Positions 1 through 6,601 of a stretch of DNA of 7,265 nucleotides are shown piece by piece. Made by a program: the position numbers and the translations under genes. The notes beneath the pieces were generated by a model that worked only from the letters and a program-made list of their open reading frames with translations, had not been told where the DNA came from and made no database searches. Within the stretch, counting starts at the first letter, position 1; every line of letters begins with the position of its first letter. This DNA is from an uncultured Phaeodactylibacter sp. (GTDB lineage: Bacteria; Bacteroidota; Bacteroidia; Chitinophagales; Saprospiraceae): NCBI GenBank assembly GCA_913062745.1, contig CAJXXJ010000181.1, positions 1 to 7,265 of the forward strand, written 5' to 3'.

Positions 1-1
1 G

Positions 2-241
2 CTTAGGGTAGACCTTAAATCGACCCTTCGCGATGCCTTGCAACAATTGAGCGATAGCTGTGAAGATATCTTGTTGTTATGGGCACTCGGCTATTCCGGA
101 GATGAAATTGCTGAACTCACCGGGCTCAACAACCGGGACACCGTAAAAGCCACCGTTTACAAGTGCAAAAAGAAATTGCGTGAATTGCTGAGGAATAACA
201 CCTATTTAGCAACGATTTTAAAAGAACTACGATGGATTTAG
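2..241 (+). CDS. RNA polymerase sigma factor, ECF type, C-terminal part (5' end outside window)
   Basis: The frame is open from the window edge, so this is the last ~79 residues of a longer gene; the TTG at 38 is not a credible start. The segment matches sigma-70 region 4, the helix-turn-helix that reads the -35 promoter element. A helix beginning ALQQLSDSCEDILLLWALGY leads into the HTH (YSGDEIAELTGLNN, then TVKATVYKCKKKLRELL), with the basic, lysine-rich recognition helix typical of Bacteroidota ECF sigmas. The loop between the two helices (LNNRDT) is slightly longer than in the commonest ECF pattern, as is often the case in Saprospira-like bacteria. The stop codon lies inside the next gene (10-bp overlap), which implies translational coupling to the membrane TPR protein at 232-996, its probable regulator. 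Region 2 cannot be seen, so the ECF subgroup cannot be assigned. Confidence 0.85.
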   Translation, partial: LRVDLKSTLRDALQQLSDSCEDILLLWALGYSGDEIAELTGLNNRDTVKATVYKCKKKLRELLRNNTYLATILKELRWI

Positions 242-996
242 ATCAACTTCATACCGATATAGAACGCTACCTGCGGGAGGAGATGGCTCCTGCGGAGCAG
301 CAGGCCTTTGAAAGCCGGATGGAGGCAGAGCCGGCTGTGAAAAAAGAGGTGCTCTTGCATGTGCTGGCAGAAGAAGCTATAAGCCAAAAAATAGAGGAAG
401 ATGTGCGTACCAACATGAATGCAATACGCGAAGAGTACCCTTTGCCTGAATCCGTACCGCTCTGGAAACAGCCCGCTCTCAGGGTAGCGGCTGCGGTGGC
501 AGTGGTGCTGGTTCTGATCGGCTCCTTTTTCCTTCCTGCTCTGTTCAGTGGAGGAGGCGAAGAAACTCAGGAGCAGCTAATCTTTGCATTAATAGAAAAC
601 CCGGTACAAGATGGGGAAAGAAGGGGGGGCAGCACCGAGCAGGAACCATGGAAAGAATGCCTTCCGCAATTTAATGATAAGCAGTACCGAGCTGCCATCG
701 ATTGCTTTCAGAAATACGACGCTTCGGTGGTGGAAGTACAGCAGTACCTTGCTCACGCTTATCTGGAATTGAAGGAATTTCAGCAAGCTGAACGCAGCTT
801 TGAGCAAGTCCTGGCTGAAGCAAAAGCTGAAAGCGAAGCTGCGACCGATGCCGGCTACCATTTGTTGCTCATCCATGCTATACAGGGCAAGCCTGGAGTC
901 CTGCCGCAAATCGACCGTCTGCTGCAGGACCCCAGGTATCGTCATTACGAGAACCTTCAGCAACTAAAATCTATCTTGGCAGAGCAGCCAAAATAG
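232..996 (+). CDS. Single-pass membrane TPR protein, probable anti-sigma factor
   Basis: This 254-aa protein has three parts. Residues 1-80 are a charged helical cytoplasmic segment (IERYLREEMAPAEQQAFESR, then EAEPAVKKEVLLHVLAEEA), which resembles the N-terminus of many Bacteroidota anti-sigma proteins. A single hydrophobic helix follows at about 84-105 (VAAAVAVVLVLIGSFFLPAL), with K79 and R84 on the cytoplasmic side. Residues 110-254 are exported and carry TPR-like helical repeats, best seen at 142-195 (FNDKQYRAAIDCFQKYD; YLAHAYLELKEFQQAERSFE). No HxxxCxxC zinc motif is present, so this is not a classical ZAS anti-sigma. The ATG at 232 overlaps the end of the sigma gene and has no clear ribosome-binding site, so translation is probably coupled. 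The anti-sigma role is inferred from position, topology and the N-terminal resemblance; it could instead be a TPR adaptor. The stop is 24 bp from the convergent CHAT gene, and no terminator is visible between them. Confidence 0.85.
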   Translation: MDLDQLHTDIERYLREEMAPAEQQAFESRMEAEPAVKKEVLLHVLAEEAISQKIEEDVRTNMNAIREEYPLPESVPLWKQPALRVAAAVAVVLVLIGSFFLPALFSGGGEETQEQLIFALIENPVQDGERRGGSTEQEPWKECLPQFNDKQYRAAIDCFQKYDASVVEVQQYLAHAYLELKEFQQAERSFEQVLAEAKAESEAATDAGYHLLLIHAIQGKPGVLPQIDRLLQDPRYRHYENLQQLKSILAEQPK

Positions 997-1020
997 ATGT
1001 TCCCGCAATTTAGCTTTTAC

Positions 1021-3948
1021 TTAAACAGTATCTTGCTTGCCCCCACGCTGCCTGCGCCAAAAGAGAATAAATAAAAACCCGAACCCCCCCAAAGCCGCAG
1101 TAAGCCAATAGATGCTGTAGTCCTTTGAGGGAGTTACTTTGCCTACTGGAATAAAGGCTGCCCAGTAATAGGGGTGCCGGGTGCCAGACTTTGAACGAAG
1201 TTTTTTCTTAGCATACTGCAGCGCCTGATCGCGCGGCAGCCCCTTTTTGATAGCATCATAGAAATGGGACATCAGTAGTTTGGTGGATTGTCCGTTGACC
1301 GCCCAGAGCGAGGAGACTATGCACTTTGCGCCGGCAAAGGCAAAGCCACGGGTCAGACTGAGCATGCCTGTCCCCCTGATTAACGGGCCAAGATTAGTTT
1401 CGCAGCTGCTCAGCACTACTGTTTCCACTTGCATGCTTAAGCCGTACAGCTCCCGCAGGTAAAGCAACTGCTGGGGGTCGATGGACTGATTGCTTTCCTG
1501 TGTAAATGAAATAAAGGAGCTGCCCGGGTCTGCATGATTAGCTTTGCTGTGAGTCGCCATATGGACGAAGGCGTATGCTTGCCGCTCGATGTGTTTCAGG
1601 AATTTCTCTTTGCGTGCCCTGTCGTTCACAAAAGCCTCCGGTTGGCAATATACCTTTTCGCACACTTCTTTCACTTCCGCTGCACTGAATGGTAGCTCCC
1701 CCAGGCCTTCTCCCCGGGAAGCAACCAAGGGGCCGCCAAAAGAAGGAGCAAAAGCAAGGGTAGCTTTCCCGGGCTGCTTTAAAGAGCGGCGCATTTCTTC
1801 GAGTAAAGTAGCAGCGTAGCAGTAACTTAAAGAATACTGCTCCCCTAAATATTGATACTGATGGTATGCTCCGGCAATGGTATTCGGGTCTGGCTTCACA
1901 AGCACGCTAAAGGGCAGCCGGTGCAGTGGGCCATCCGGGAGCAGAACCAGCCGGTCGCCATCCACTTCCCGGAGAATCGGCTGCATGCTATGCCGGTATA
2001 TCCACTGGGCAGATTGCAGGAGTTGCTGTTCCAATGAGGCCACCGTATGGCCAGGTGGGAAGCCTTCCTTTTCTTTCTCCTTCAGGTCTTTTTGATACGA
2101 ATAGCGAATTGCGAGCAGCAACTTTTTCACTTCCTCGCCGAGGCGTTCTTCTGGCAAATCCAGCTGGAAAAACCTGAGCGCGCTCCCCTTCTGCAGCAGA
2201 AAGGCTACAGTATGCTCCTCTCCCACAAAATAGGATATCATTGCTTGGTTTTTGCGCAAGCTTTTTTGGGCTTCCAGAGCGGTTACCGGGCGCCGGCCAA
2301 AGTATAGTTGCTGATAGGCCTCAATGCCCTCCAGTTTACGGAGCAGGCTTTTCAGTTCTTCCTGTTGTTGCGCCAACTGTTCCCTCAGCTCTGACTGGGA
2401 TTGTCTGGACTGCGCCCACCGAATCGTTTCCTTGGTGCGGGCAATAGATCGGCGCAGAGCATATTCCCGGTTTAGCAAGTCTTCATCCAGGCCGGCTATG
2501 CTGCTCTTCCGGTGGTCCCGGATAGCTTCCAGCAAGGTGAAGATTTTGCTGCGTTCGGCATACGAAAAGGCGAGCTCCACATCCGGTTCAGGCGGCTGCA
2601 GGGCAGCCCATATCGCTACCTCTGTCAGGCTTTTGACTTTGTCCCCCAGAGCACGGCGGGAGATGCCATCCAGATAATTTTTACGGATTTGGCTGATGTG
2701 GGCTAAGCCTGTTTCCGCAGCCAGACGTGCATCCTCGACTTGTCCCAACTGCTTTATGCAGCGGGCCTTTCCCGTAAGGGCTTCGATCCAATACAAATCG
2801 TTGTGCACGTAAAAATCCTGCTGCCCAGGCTGTGCTTCCTGCGGGGGCTGCAATTCCCGCATCGCCTGCTCGTTGTAGTCCAGTGCTTCCTGGTATCTTC
2901 CCTGGAGGTAGTAAATTTCCGCCAGATTATGATAATCGCTACTGAGTAGCAGGGAAGCTTGCACAAACTCTGGCCGGAGGGCCCTTAGGTTTTCATCCCG
3001 CACGATGGAAGATTGCAAAAGGGCTTCTGCCTCCCGGTAGCGCCCTGTGTGGGCAATGGTAATGCTCAATCCGTTCACAGCGTTATTCAGGGCCTCACCA
3101 AGGTATCCAAAATCGGATATCAGATATGCCTGGTCTTCTGTACCGGACTCCAGTTGTTGCTCCACGTCTGCCCGAATGCCTTCCAACAGATCCCTCGCTT
3201 CCAAAAAGCGGTCTTCGGATGCTTTTGGTTCCCCATTTAGCTGGTATCCATAAGCCAGATTGATTAACGCACTGGCCCTGGCTTCCTGCACCCGTCGTTC
3301 CGTTAAATCGGGCACGCCGCGGAGGGGGGCAAGCTGCTGCAAAGCTGCCTGAGCGTAATGTATTATTGAATCGGGCGCTGTTTTCCACTCTACATAGGCC
3401 GCACTGATATCATTCATCATTTGAGCTTGATCAAATTGCCGGAAATACCAAGGCTGTGACTTGTCTTCTCCGCAGTAATAGTGCGCTTGCTGCAAGGCAA
3501 CGATTGCCCGTTCAGGGCCGGCCACCCGACGGTACAACTGGCCCAATCCGTGGTAAAGCTTTGACCGGCGGTAGGGAGAGTAAAAGCCGAACGACTGCTC
3601 AAACTGCTGCAGCACCAGCTCGCAGGAATCCAAATAGGACTGCATGCGGCCGTAGTGGCCCAGGTATTGCCAGGAGTCGCCGATGTTGAAGTAGCCCTTG
3701 ATAATGCCCTCCAGCACCGTGTCTGCAGTAATGCCGTATTGGCCGATCGCCTGCTTGCGGAGTTGCAGTGCCTGGTCGTAAGCCTCAATGGCTTTGGCGG
3801 GTTGGTTGGCGTAGTCATAATCCAGCCCTTCTTCATGTAAGCCATACGCTTTCTGCAACAGCGCTTCCGCAGCGGGAGCTTGTGCCAGTGCTGAAACCGG
3901 CAGTAAAAACAAGCACAAACGGAGTAATACATCAGTTCCGGAAAGCAT
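1021..3948 (-). CDS. Exported, membrane-anchored TPR-CHAT protease (caspase-like)
   Basis: 975 aa from the ATG at 3946-3948. Domains in order: signal peptide (1-22; LLRLCLFLLPVSALA, cleavage probably after A22); a helical TPR array (about 24-475; for example AIEAYDQALQLRKQAIGQYG, YQEALDYNEQAM, AEIYYLQGRY); a coiled coil (about 492-542); a CHAT domain (about 570-935); one transmembrane helix (about 946-964); and a short basic tail (RRQRGGKQ) that should lie in the cytoplasm. CHAT domains are caspase/separase-fold cysteine peptidases. The dyad is visible: His800 in HMATHS (codon 1549-1551) and Cys849 in VVLSSCETNLG (codon 1402-1404), followed by the family's RGTGMLSLTRGFAFAGA and SLWAV segments. 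The protein should therefore be an active peptidase held on the periplasmic face of the inner membrane. The in-frame TTG at 4047 and ATG at 4008 were rejected as starts because they would translate the terminator hairpin at 3971-4004 and precede the signal peptide with about 30 odd residues. The substrate is unknown. Confidence 0.9.
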   Translation of the reverse strand: MLSGTDVLLRLCLFLLPVSALAQAPAAEALLQKAYGLHEEGLDYDYANQPAKAIEAYDQALQLRKQAIGQYGITADTVLEGIIKGYFNIGDSWQYLGHYGRMQSYLDSCELVLQQFEQSFGFYSPYRRSKLYHGLGQLYRRVAGPERAIVALQQAHYYCGEDKSQPWYFRQFDQAQMMNDISAAYVEWKTAPDSIIHYAQAALQQLAPLRGVPDLTERRVQEARASALINLAYGYQLNGEPKASEDRFLEARDLLEGIRADVEQQLESGTEDQAYLISDFGYLGEALNNAVNGLSITIAHTGRYREAEALLQSSIVRDENLRALRPEFVQASLLLSSDYHNLAEIYYLQGRYQEALDYNEQAMRELQPPQEAQPGQQDFYVHNDLYWIEALTGKARCIKQLGQVEDARLAAETGLAHISQIRKNYLDGISRRALGDKVKSLTEVAIWAALQPPEPDVELAFSYAERSKIFTLLEAIRDHRKSSIAGLDEDLLNREYALRRSIARTKETIRWAQSRQSQSELREQLAQQQEELKSLLRKLEGIEAYQQLYFGRRPVTALEAQKSLRKNQAMISYFVGEEHTVAFLLQKGSALRFFQLDLPEERLGEEVKKLLLAIRYSYQKDLKEKEKEGFPPGHTVASLEQQLLQSAQWIYRHSMQPILREVDGDRLVLLPDGPLHRLPFSVLVKPDPNTIAGAYHQYQYLGEQYSLSYCYAATLLEEMRRSLKQPGKATLAFAPSFGGPLVASRGEGLGELPFSAAEVKEVCEKVYCQPEAFVNDRARKEKFLKHIERQAYAFVHMATHSKANHADPGSSFISFTQESNQSIDPQQLLYLRELYGLSMQVETVVLSSCETNLGPLIRGTGMLSLTRGFAFAGAKCIVSSLWAVNGQSTKLLMSHFYDAIKKGLPRDQALQYAKKKLRSKSGTRHPYYWAAFIPVGKVTPSKDYSIYWLTAALGGFGFLFILFWRRQRGGKQDTV

Positions 3949-3970
3949 AGGAGGGGCATTTTGGTAACAC

Positions 3971-4004
3971 AAAAACCCGGCACCCCCCTGTCGGAGATGC
4001 CGAG
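3971..4004 (-). terminator. Rho-independent terminator / possible attenuator between the S8-like and CHAT genes
   Basis: Read on the minus strand, CTCGGCATCTCC pairs with GGGGGTGCCGGG around a GACAG loop (4004-3976). All 12 positions pair, 9 Watson-Crick and 3 G-U, and TTTTT follows directly (3975-3971). The hairpin begins 29 nt after the stop of the S8-like gene, which is the expected place for its terminator. Only 22 nt separate the T-tract from the CHAT start codon, too few for a normal promoter plus leader. CHAT expression must therefore come from readthrough or from a promoter upstream of the hairpin; a TATAAT at 4018-4013 (minus) is the only candidate seen, without a matching upstream box. 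No T-tract lies on the other side, so the terminator works in one direction only. Confidence 0.8.
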
Positions 4005-4033
4005 CCATACTTATTATATCAATCTCAGTCCTT

Positions 4034-6313
4034 TTATTCAGTAGCAAACCGCAGCATAGGCGGCATAATATTGACTACCCGGCCACCTACCCTGATCTCA
4101 ATCAGGTATTGGTACTCATCCGGCTCAATCTGGTTTCCGTCTGCCTGCAGGCCATCCCAGTATACGGCATTGCCAAACGCACAGCGTTGCTCGTAAACAA
4201 CCGGGTCTTCGCCATTGGTTGCGATCCTTTTTACGATAAAGTGAATGTTCTCGTACAGCATACTGCCGTCTCCGAGCGGTATCATGATGTCACCGATGGA
4301 AGGGTGAGGCTCGTGGACAATCGTCGGCGGTGGGTTGCTGCTCAGGGCAGGCGGCTGCTGCGCTGCCAGGCGCTCCAATATGGCTGCTTCATTGGGCAAG
4401 CCCAAAAGCCGGACCGCTGCCTCTAAATTGAGCTTGCCGGTAGATATTACCAGCGGGTCCACTGCAGCTACCGGCTCGGTGGTGGCCTGCACCACGGCCC
4501 GCAGTCGTTCCGCAGGTACGCCCGGTGCATACGCCCGGAGTATGGCAAGGGCGCGGCTGGCCTGTGCAGCGGACATCGAAGTGCCGCTGAAGGCCGTGTA
4601 GCCGCTCGAACCGCTCTCCGTCATCACCGTACTGATGACGTTGCTGCCCTGTGCTGCCAGGTGTACCGTATTAGTGCCAAAGTTGGAAAAGTCAGCCAGG
4701 CGGTCCTCTTCGGGGTTGAGGGCAGCGACCACCAGCATATTGCGCAAGGCCGGCAGCGGGCCAGACTCCGTAGCCTGACGGTTGATGAAGTTGCCTGGCC
4801 AGCGGGGGAGCGCATCGTTGTCTTCTCCCTCATTTCCGGAAGATACGACCACCAGGACGTCAGCCTCTGTAGCGCTGTGCAAAGCCTGATGCAAGGGCAC
4901 CGATGGCTCCGGATAAGGGTAGCCGAGACTCAGATTGATGACATCCACCTCTGCCTTCGCTGCAAAGTGCAGGGCGCAGATCAGGTCAAACAGCTTGCCC
5001 CGGTCGTCCAGTATTTTCAGGTCAATCAGCTTGAGCTCAATGTCCGGAGGGATGTTCTGCGCGATGATGCCGGCCACGTGGGTTTCGTGATTATTGCGGG
5101 CAGTGACCCGTTGAGTACTATTCAAAAAGTCCCAGCGGATAAACCCTCCGGTGATGCAGTCAAACGGGCTGCTGCCCGCCTCTTCCACCGTGTAAAAATT
5201 GGGCGACAGGTCGCGGTGCGGAGCAATGCCGCTGCCGACCACCGCCACCGTGGCAGCATACGGCCGGGCAGTATCTTCATCTGAAGGGGCGGCATGGGTC
5301 AGGCCACAGCTCTCTGCTTCTGCAACTGGCTCCAGGTCAAGGAAGAAGTTGAGGTCAAAGGTGTCTTTGCGGATACGGCTGCCCTGCCCCCGCTTGATGT
5401 TGTTCAGGTCAATCAGGCTTTCAATGCCTTCCACCAGCACGGGCAGGAAGGCCGCCCCTGTGCAGTCGCAGTAGCGGATTTGCGTGGAGTCGATCTCCGG
5501 CGGAAGCTCCGCGCTGCCCCTCCTCATAATGAGGCTTGTGGGGTCAAAGGGCAGAGACTGTTCATCCGCGAAGACGTGCAAGTCAATGGGAGCAAGTATG
5601 GCCAAGCCGGGAAAATCCGGATTGGTGACGGTAAGTATAAAGGTAGTCGAGTCGACGCCGGATACCTCTTCGAGAAACAGCTCCCGCGTATCTCCGGCTA
5701 CACTGCCATCCGTACGCTGCCAAACGTATACATTTGAGGGTAGGGTGTCTCTCTCCGGGTATCCCCGCAGCCCGATGTCATCCCCGGCAATGGCGTAGTA
5801 ATCGAAAACAGGCAGCGGCTGCTGTGGAAGGTAGACTACGCTCGCGTTGAGCCCGCTCAGTACAGTCAGGTCCTGAAATAGCAGCCAGTTGTTGCTGCAG
5901 TCCAGCTGCTGCAGTGCAAACAGGCTGTCCAGCCGGACGAGCCCGCTCAGGCGGTTGTCAGCAATATTCAGCGTCTGCAGGGCTGTCAGCTCTTTGAAGC
6001 CTTCCGGCAAAGTGCCCGGCAGTTCCTTGCCGGAAATATCCACGGCAGTGACCCGCCGCAGGCCAAATTCCGGGCCTTCTGAAACTACTATTTCATCATC
6101 CGTATCTCCCCAGCTGTCCAGCGGGCCCTGCAGCCAGTTGAGGCCGGAAGCGGTACCGCCGAATGATTGGTAGATTTTTACCAGCGCCAGGGAATCATTG
6201 ATGAAGTTGGTGTCCTGAAAGCCAGTGCCGGTTTGGTCGGTGGGGTCCTGTGCCCGCAGCACACCGATGGATAGCGTGAAGAATAGAAACAGGCAAAGGG
6301 GGTAGTGTCTCAT
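4034..6313 (-). CDS. Secreted LRR/Ig-like/subtilisin-family (S8) protein lacking the catalytic Asp
   Basis: 759 aa from the ATG at 6311-6313; the in-frame TTG at 6337 only adds eight residues before the signal peptide. Domains: signal peptide (1-22; LCLFLFFTLSIGVLRAQ); a leucine-rich-repeat region of the type seen in Bacteroidota surface proteins (about 40-165; LQTLNIADNRLSG, LQQLDCSNNWL); an Ig-like segment (about 170-250; VYVWQRTDG to FILTVTNPDFPG); an S8 domain (about 350-640); and a C-terminal beta domain (about 670-759) whose YWDGLQADGNQIEPDEYQYL resembles FlgD/CHU_C-type Ig folds. S8 landmarks: His409 in NHETHVAG (usual HGTH), Asn494 in SSGNEG, and Ser579 in SGTSMSAA. The usual DSG/DTG motif reads VAVVGSG, with Gly360 (GGC, 5234-5236) in place of the catalytic Asp. 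Subtilases normally need this Asp, so the protein may be a pseudoprotease or strongly impaired. A single-base error (GAC to GGC) is the alternative. It lies upstream of the CHAT gene on the same strand, separated by a terminator. No clear T9SS sorting domain is recognised. Confidence 0.9.
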   Translation of the reverse strand: MRHYPLCLFLFFTLSIGVLRAQDPTDQTGTGFQDTNFINDSLALVKIYQSFGGTASGLNWLQGPLDSWGDTDDEIVVSEGPEFGLRRVTAVDISGKELPGTLPEGFKELTALQTLNIADNRLSGLVRLDSLFALQQLDCSNNWLLFQDLTVLSGLNASVVYLPQQPLPVFDYYAIAGDDIGLRGYPERDTLPSNVYVWQRTDGSVAGDTRELFLEEVSGVDSTTFILTVTNPDFPGLAILAPIDLHVFADEQSLPFDPTSLIMRRGSAELPPEIDSTQIRYCDCTGAAFLPVLVEGIESLIDLNNIKRGQGSRIRKDTFDLNFFLDLEPVAEAESCGLTHAAPSDEDTARPYAATVAVVGSGIAPHRDLSPNFYTVEEAGSSPFDCITGGFIRWDFLNSTQRVTARNNHETHVAGIIAQNIPPDIELKLIDLKILDDRGKLFDLICALHFAAKAEVDVINLSLGYPYPEPSVPLHQALHSATEADVLVVVSSGNEGEDNDALPRWPGNFINRQATESGPLPALRNMLVVAALNPEEDRLADFSNFGTNTVHLAAQGSNVISTVMTESGSSGYTAFSGTSMSAAQASRALAILRAYAPGVPAERLRAVVQATTEPVAAVDPLVISTGKLNLEAAVRLLGLPNEAAILERLAAQQPPALSSNPPPTIVHEPHPSIGDIMIPLGDGSMLYENIHFIVKRIATNGEDPVVYEQRCAFGNAVYWDGLQADGNQIEPDEYQYLIEIRVGGRVVNIMPPMLRFATE

Positions 6314-6359
6314 AAGTTTCAGGTGTTTGTTGTCCAAAAAAATATGCGGTCAGACTGTA

Positions 6360-6373
6360 TTGATTTACATCAG
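6360..6373. promoter_or_regulatory. FNR/CRP-type half-site pair (weak candidate)
   Basis: TTGAT-TTAC-ATCAG matches the FNR-family consensus TTGAT-N4-ATCAA at nine of ten defined positions. Its centre is about 53 bp upstream of the S8-like start codon, a plausible activator position. Short AT-rich palindromes like this occur by chance, and no FNR-family gene is in the window. The nearest promoter-like sequence on the minus strand, a TA followed by seven T and a G (6344-6335), is two bases too long for TAnnTTTG. Confidence 0.2.
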
Positions 6374-6475
6374 GCTTTGGTAAACAGCCGATGCTCAAAA
6401 TTTTGGTGCTCCGCCGCAAGCGATATAAAAATAAAAAAGCCCGCGCACACTTCCTCATTTTCCTGGCCGAATACT

Positions 6476-6517
6476 GATTTTTCTCATGGCGCTTTTGCGC
6501 CCTAAGTCGGATTTTTC
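6476..6517. other. Perfect small hairpin flanked by 8-bp direct repeats, in the divergent intergenic region
   Basis: GGCGC-TTTT-GCGCC (6488-6501) is a perfect 5-bp stem with a 4-base loop. Two copies of GATTTTTC flank it (6476-6483 and 6510-6517). The T-run after the hairpin on the plus strand starts ten bases too late for a good intrinsic terminator. It could be a protein-binding site, a weak RNA structure or chance. The rest of the 288-bp gap between the S8-like start and the TetR start holds no coding sequence that I can support. Confidence 0.35.
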
Positions 6518-6537
6518 CCTCCGTTAATCGATCAGGC

Positions 6538-6569
6538 CTTGACAATCTTTCCTCATTTTAATAGTTTTG
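6538..6569 (+). promoter_or_regulatory. Bacteroidota-type promoter of the TetR gene
   Basis: TTG at 6539-6541 (-33 element, CTTG against the consensus TTTG) is followed by a 20-bp spacer and TAGTTTTG at 6562-6569. The latter matches the Bacteroidota -7 consensus TAnnTTTG at every defined base, and the spacing is in the normal 19-21 range. Transcription would start near 6575, leaving a leader of about 25-30 nt before the ATG at 6602. The -7 element overlaps the palindrome at 6567-6586. Confidence 0.65.
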
Positions 6570-6586
6570 ACTGAACGTTTGGTCAA
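6567..6586. promoter_or_regulatory. Palindromic operator, probably for TetR autorepression
   Basis: TTGAC-TG-AACGTT-TG-GTCAA is a 20-bp inverted repeat in which 16 of 20 bases are symmetric; only the two TG dinucleotides break the symmetry. It lies 15 bp upstream of the TetR start codon, overlapping the -7 element and the likely transcription start. Size, symmetry and position fit operators of TetR-family repressors, which commonly repress their own promoter. Binding by the adjacent protein is inferred. Confidence 0.65.
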
Positions 6587-6601
6587 TAAATTCTGACAGA
6601 T

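Noticed and set aside
623..629. Run of seven G in the anti-sigma-like gene, and a run of seven C at 1084-1090 in the CHAT anchor region, as phase-variation tracts
   Set aside because: Both are short, both frames are intact, and no alternative-frame product is suggested. Seven bases is not enough to claim slippage control.
997..1020. Bidirectional terminator between the convergent genes
   Set aside because: The 24-bp gap contains no inverted repeat or hairpin with a T-tract in either direction.
3949..4047. N-terminal extension of the CHAT protein from TTG 4047 or ATG 4008
   Set aside because: It would translate the terminator hairpin and put about 20-33 unlikely residues before a signal peptide that begins well at ATG 3948.
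4034..4310. T9SS C-terminal sorting domain on the S8-like protein
   Set aside because: The terminal beta domain resembles FlgD/CHU_C-like folds, but the conserved end motifs of type A or type B sorting domains were not recognised.
4661..5284. 207-codon open frame on the plus strand within the S8-like gene
   Set aside because: It is antisense to conserved S8 motifs (Asn, His and Ser regions), and its translation is low-complexity with no recognisable domain. Moderate GC leaves many such shadow frames.
6314..6337. Start of the S8-like protein at TTG 6337
   Set aside because: ATG at 6313 gives a compact signal peptide; the extension adds only eight residues from a non-ATG codon.
6425..6445. 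A-rich run followed by GCCCGCGC as a minus-strand terminator
   Set aside because: A T-run exists on the minus strand, but no convincing stem precedes it, and it lies upstream of a gene start rather than after a stop.
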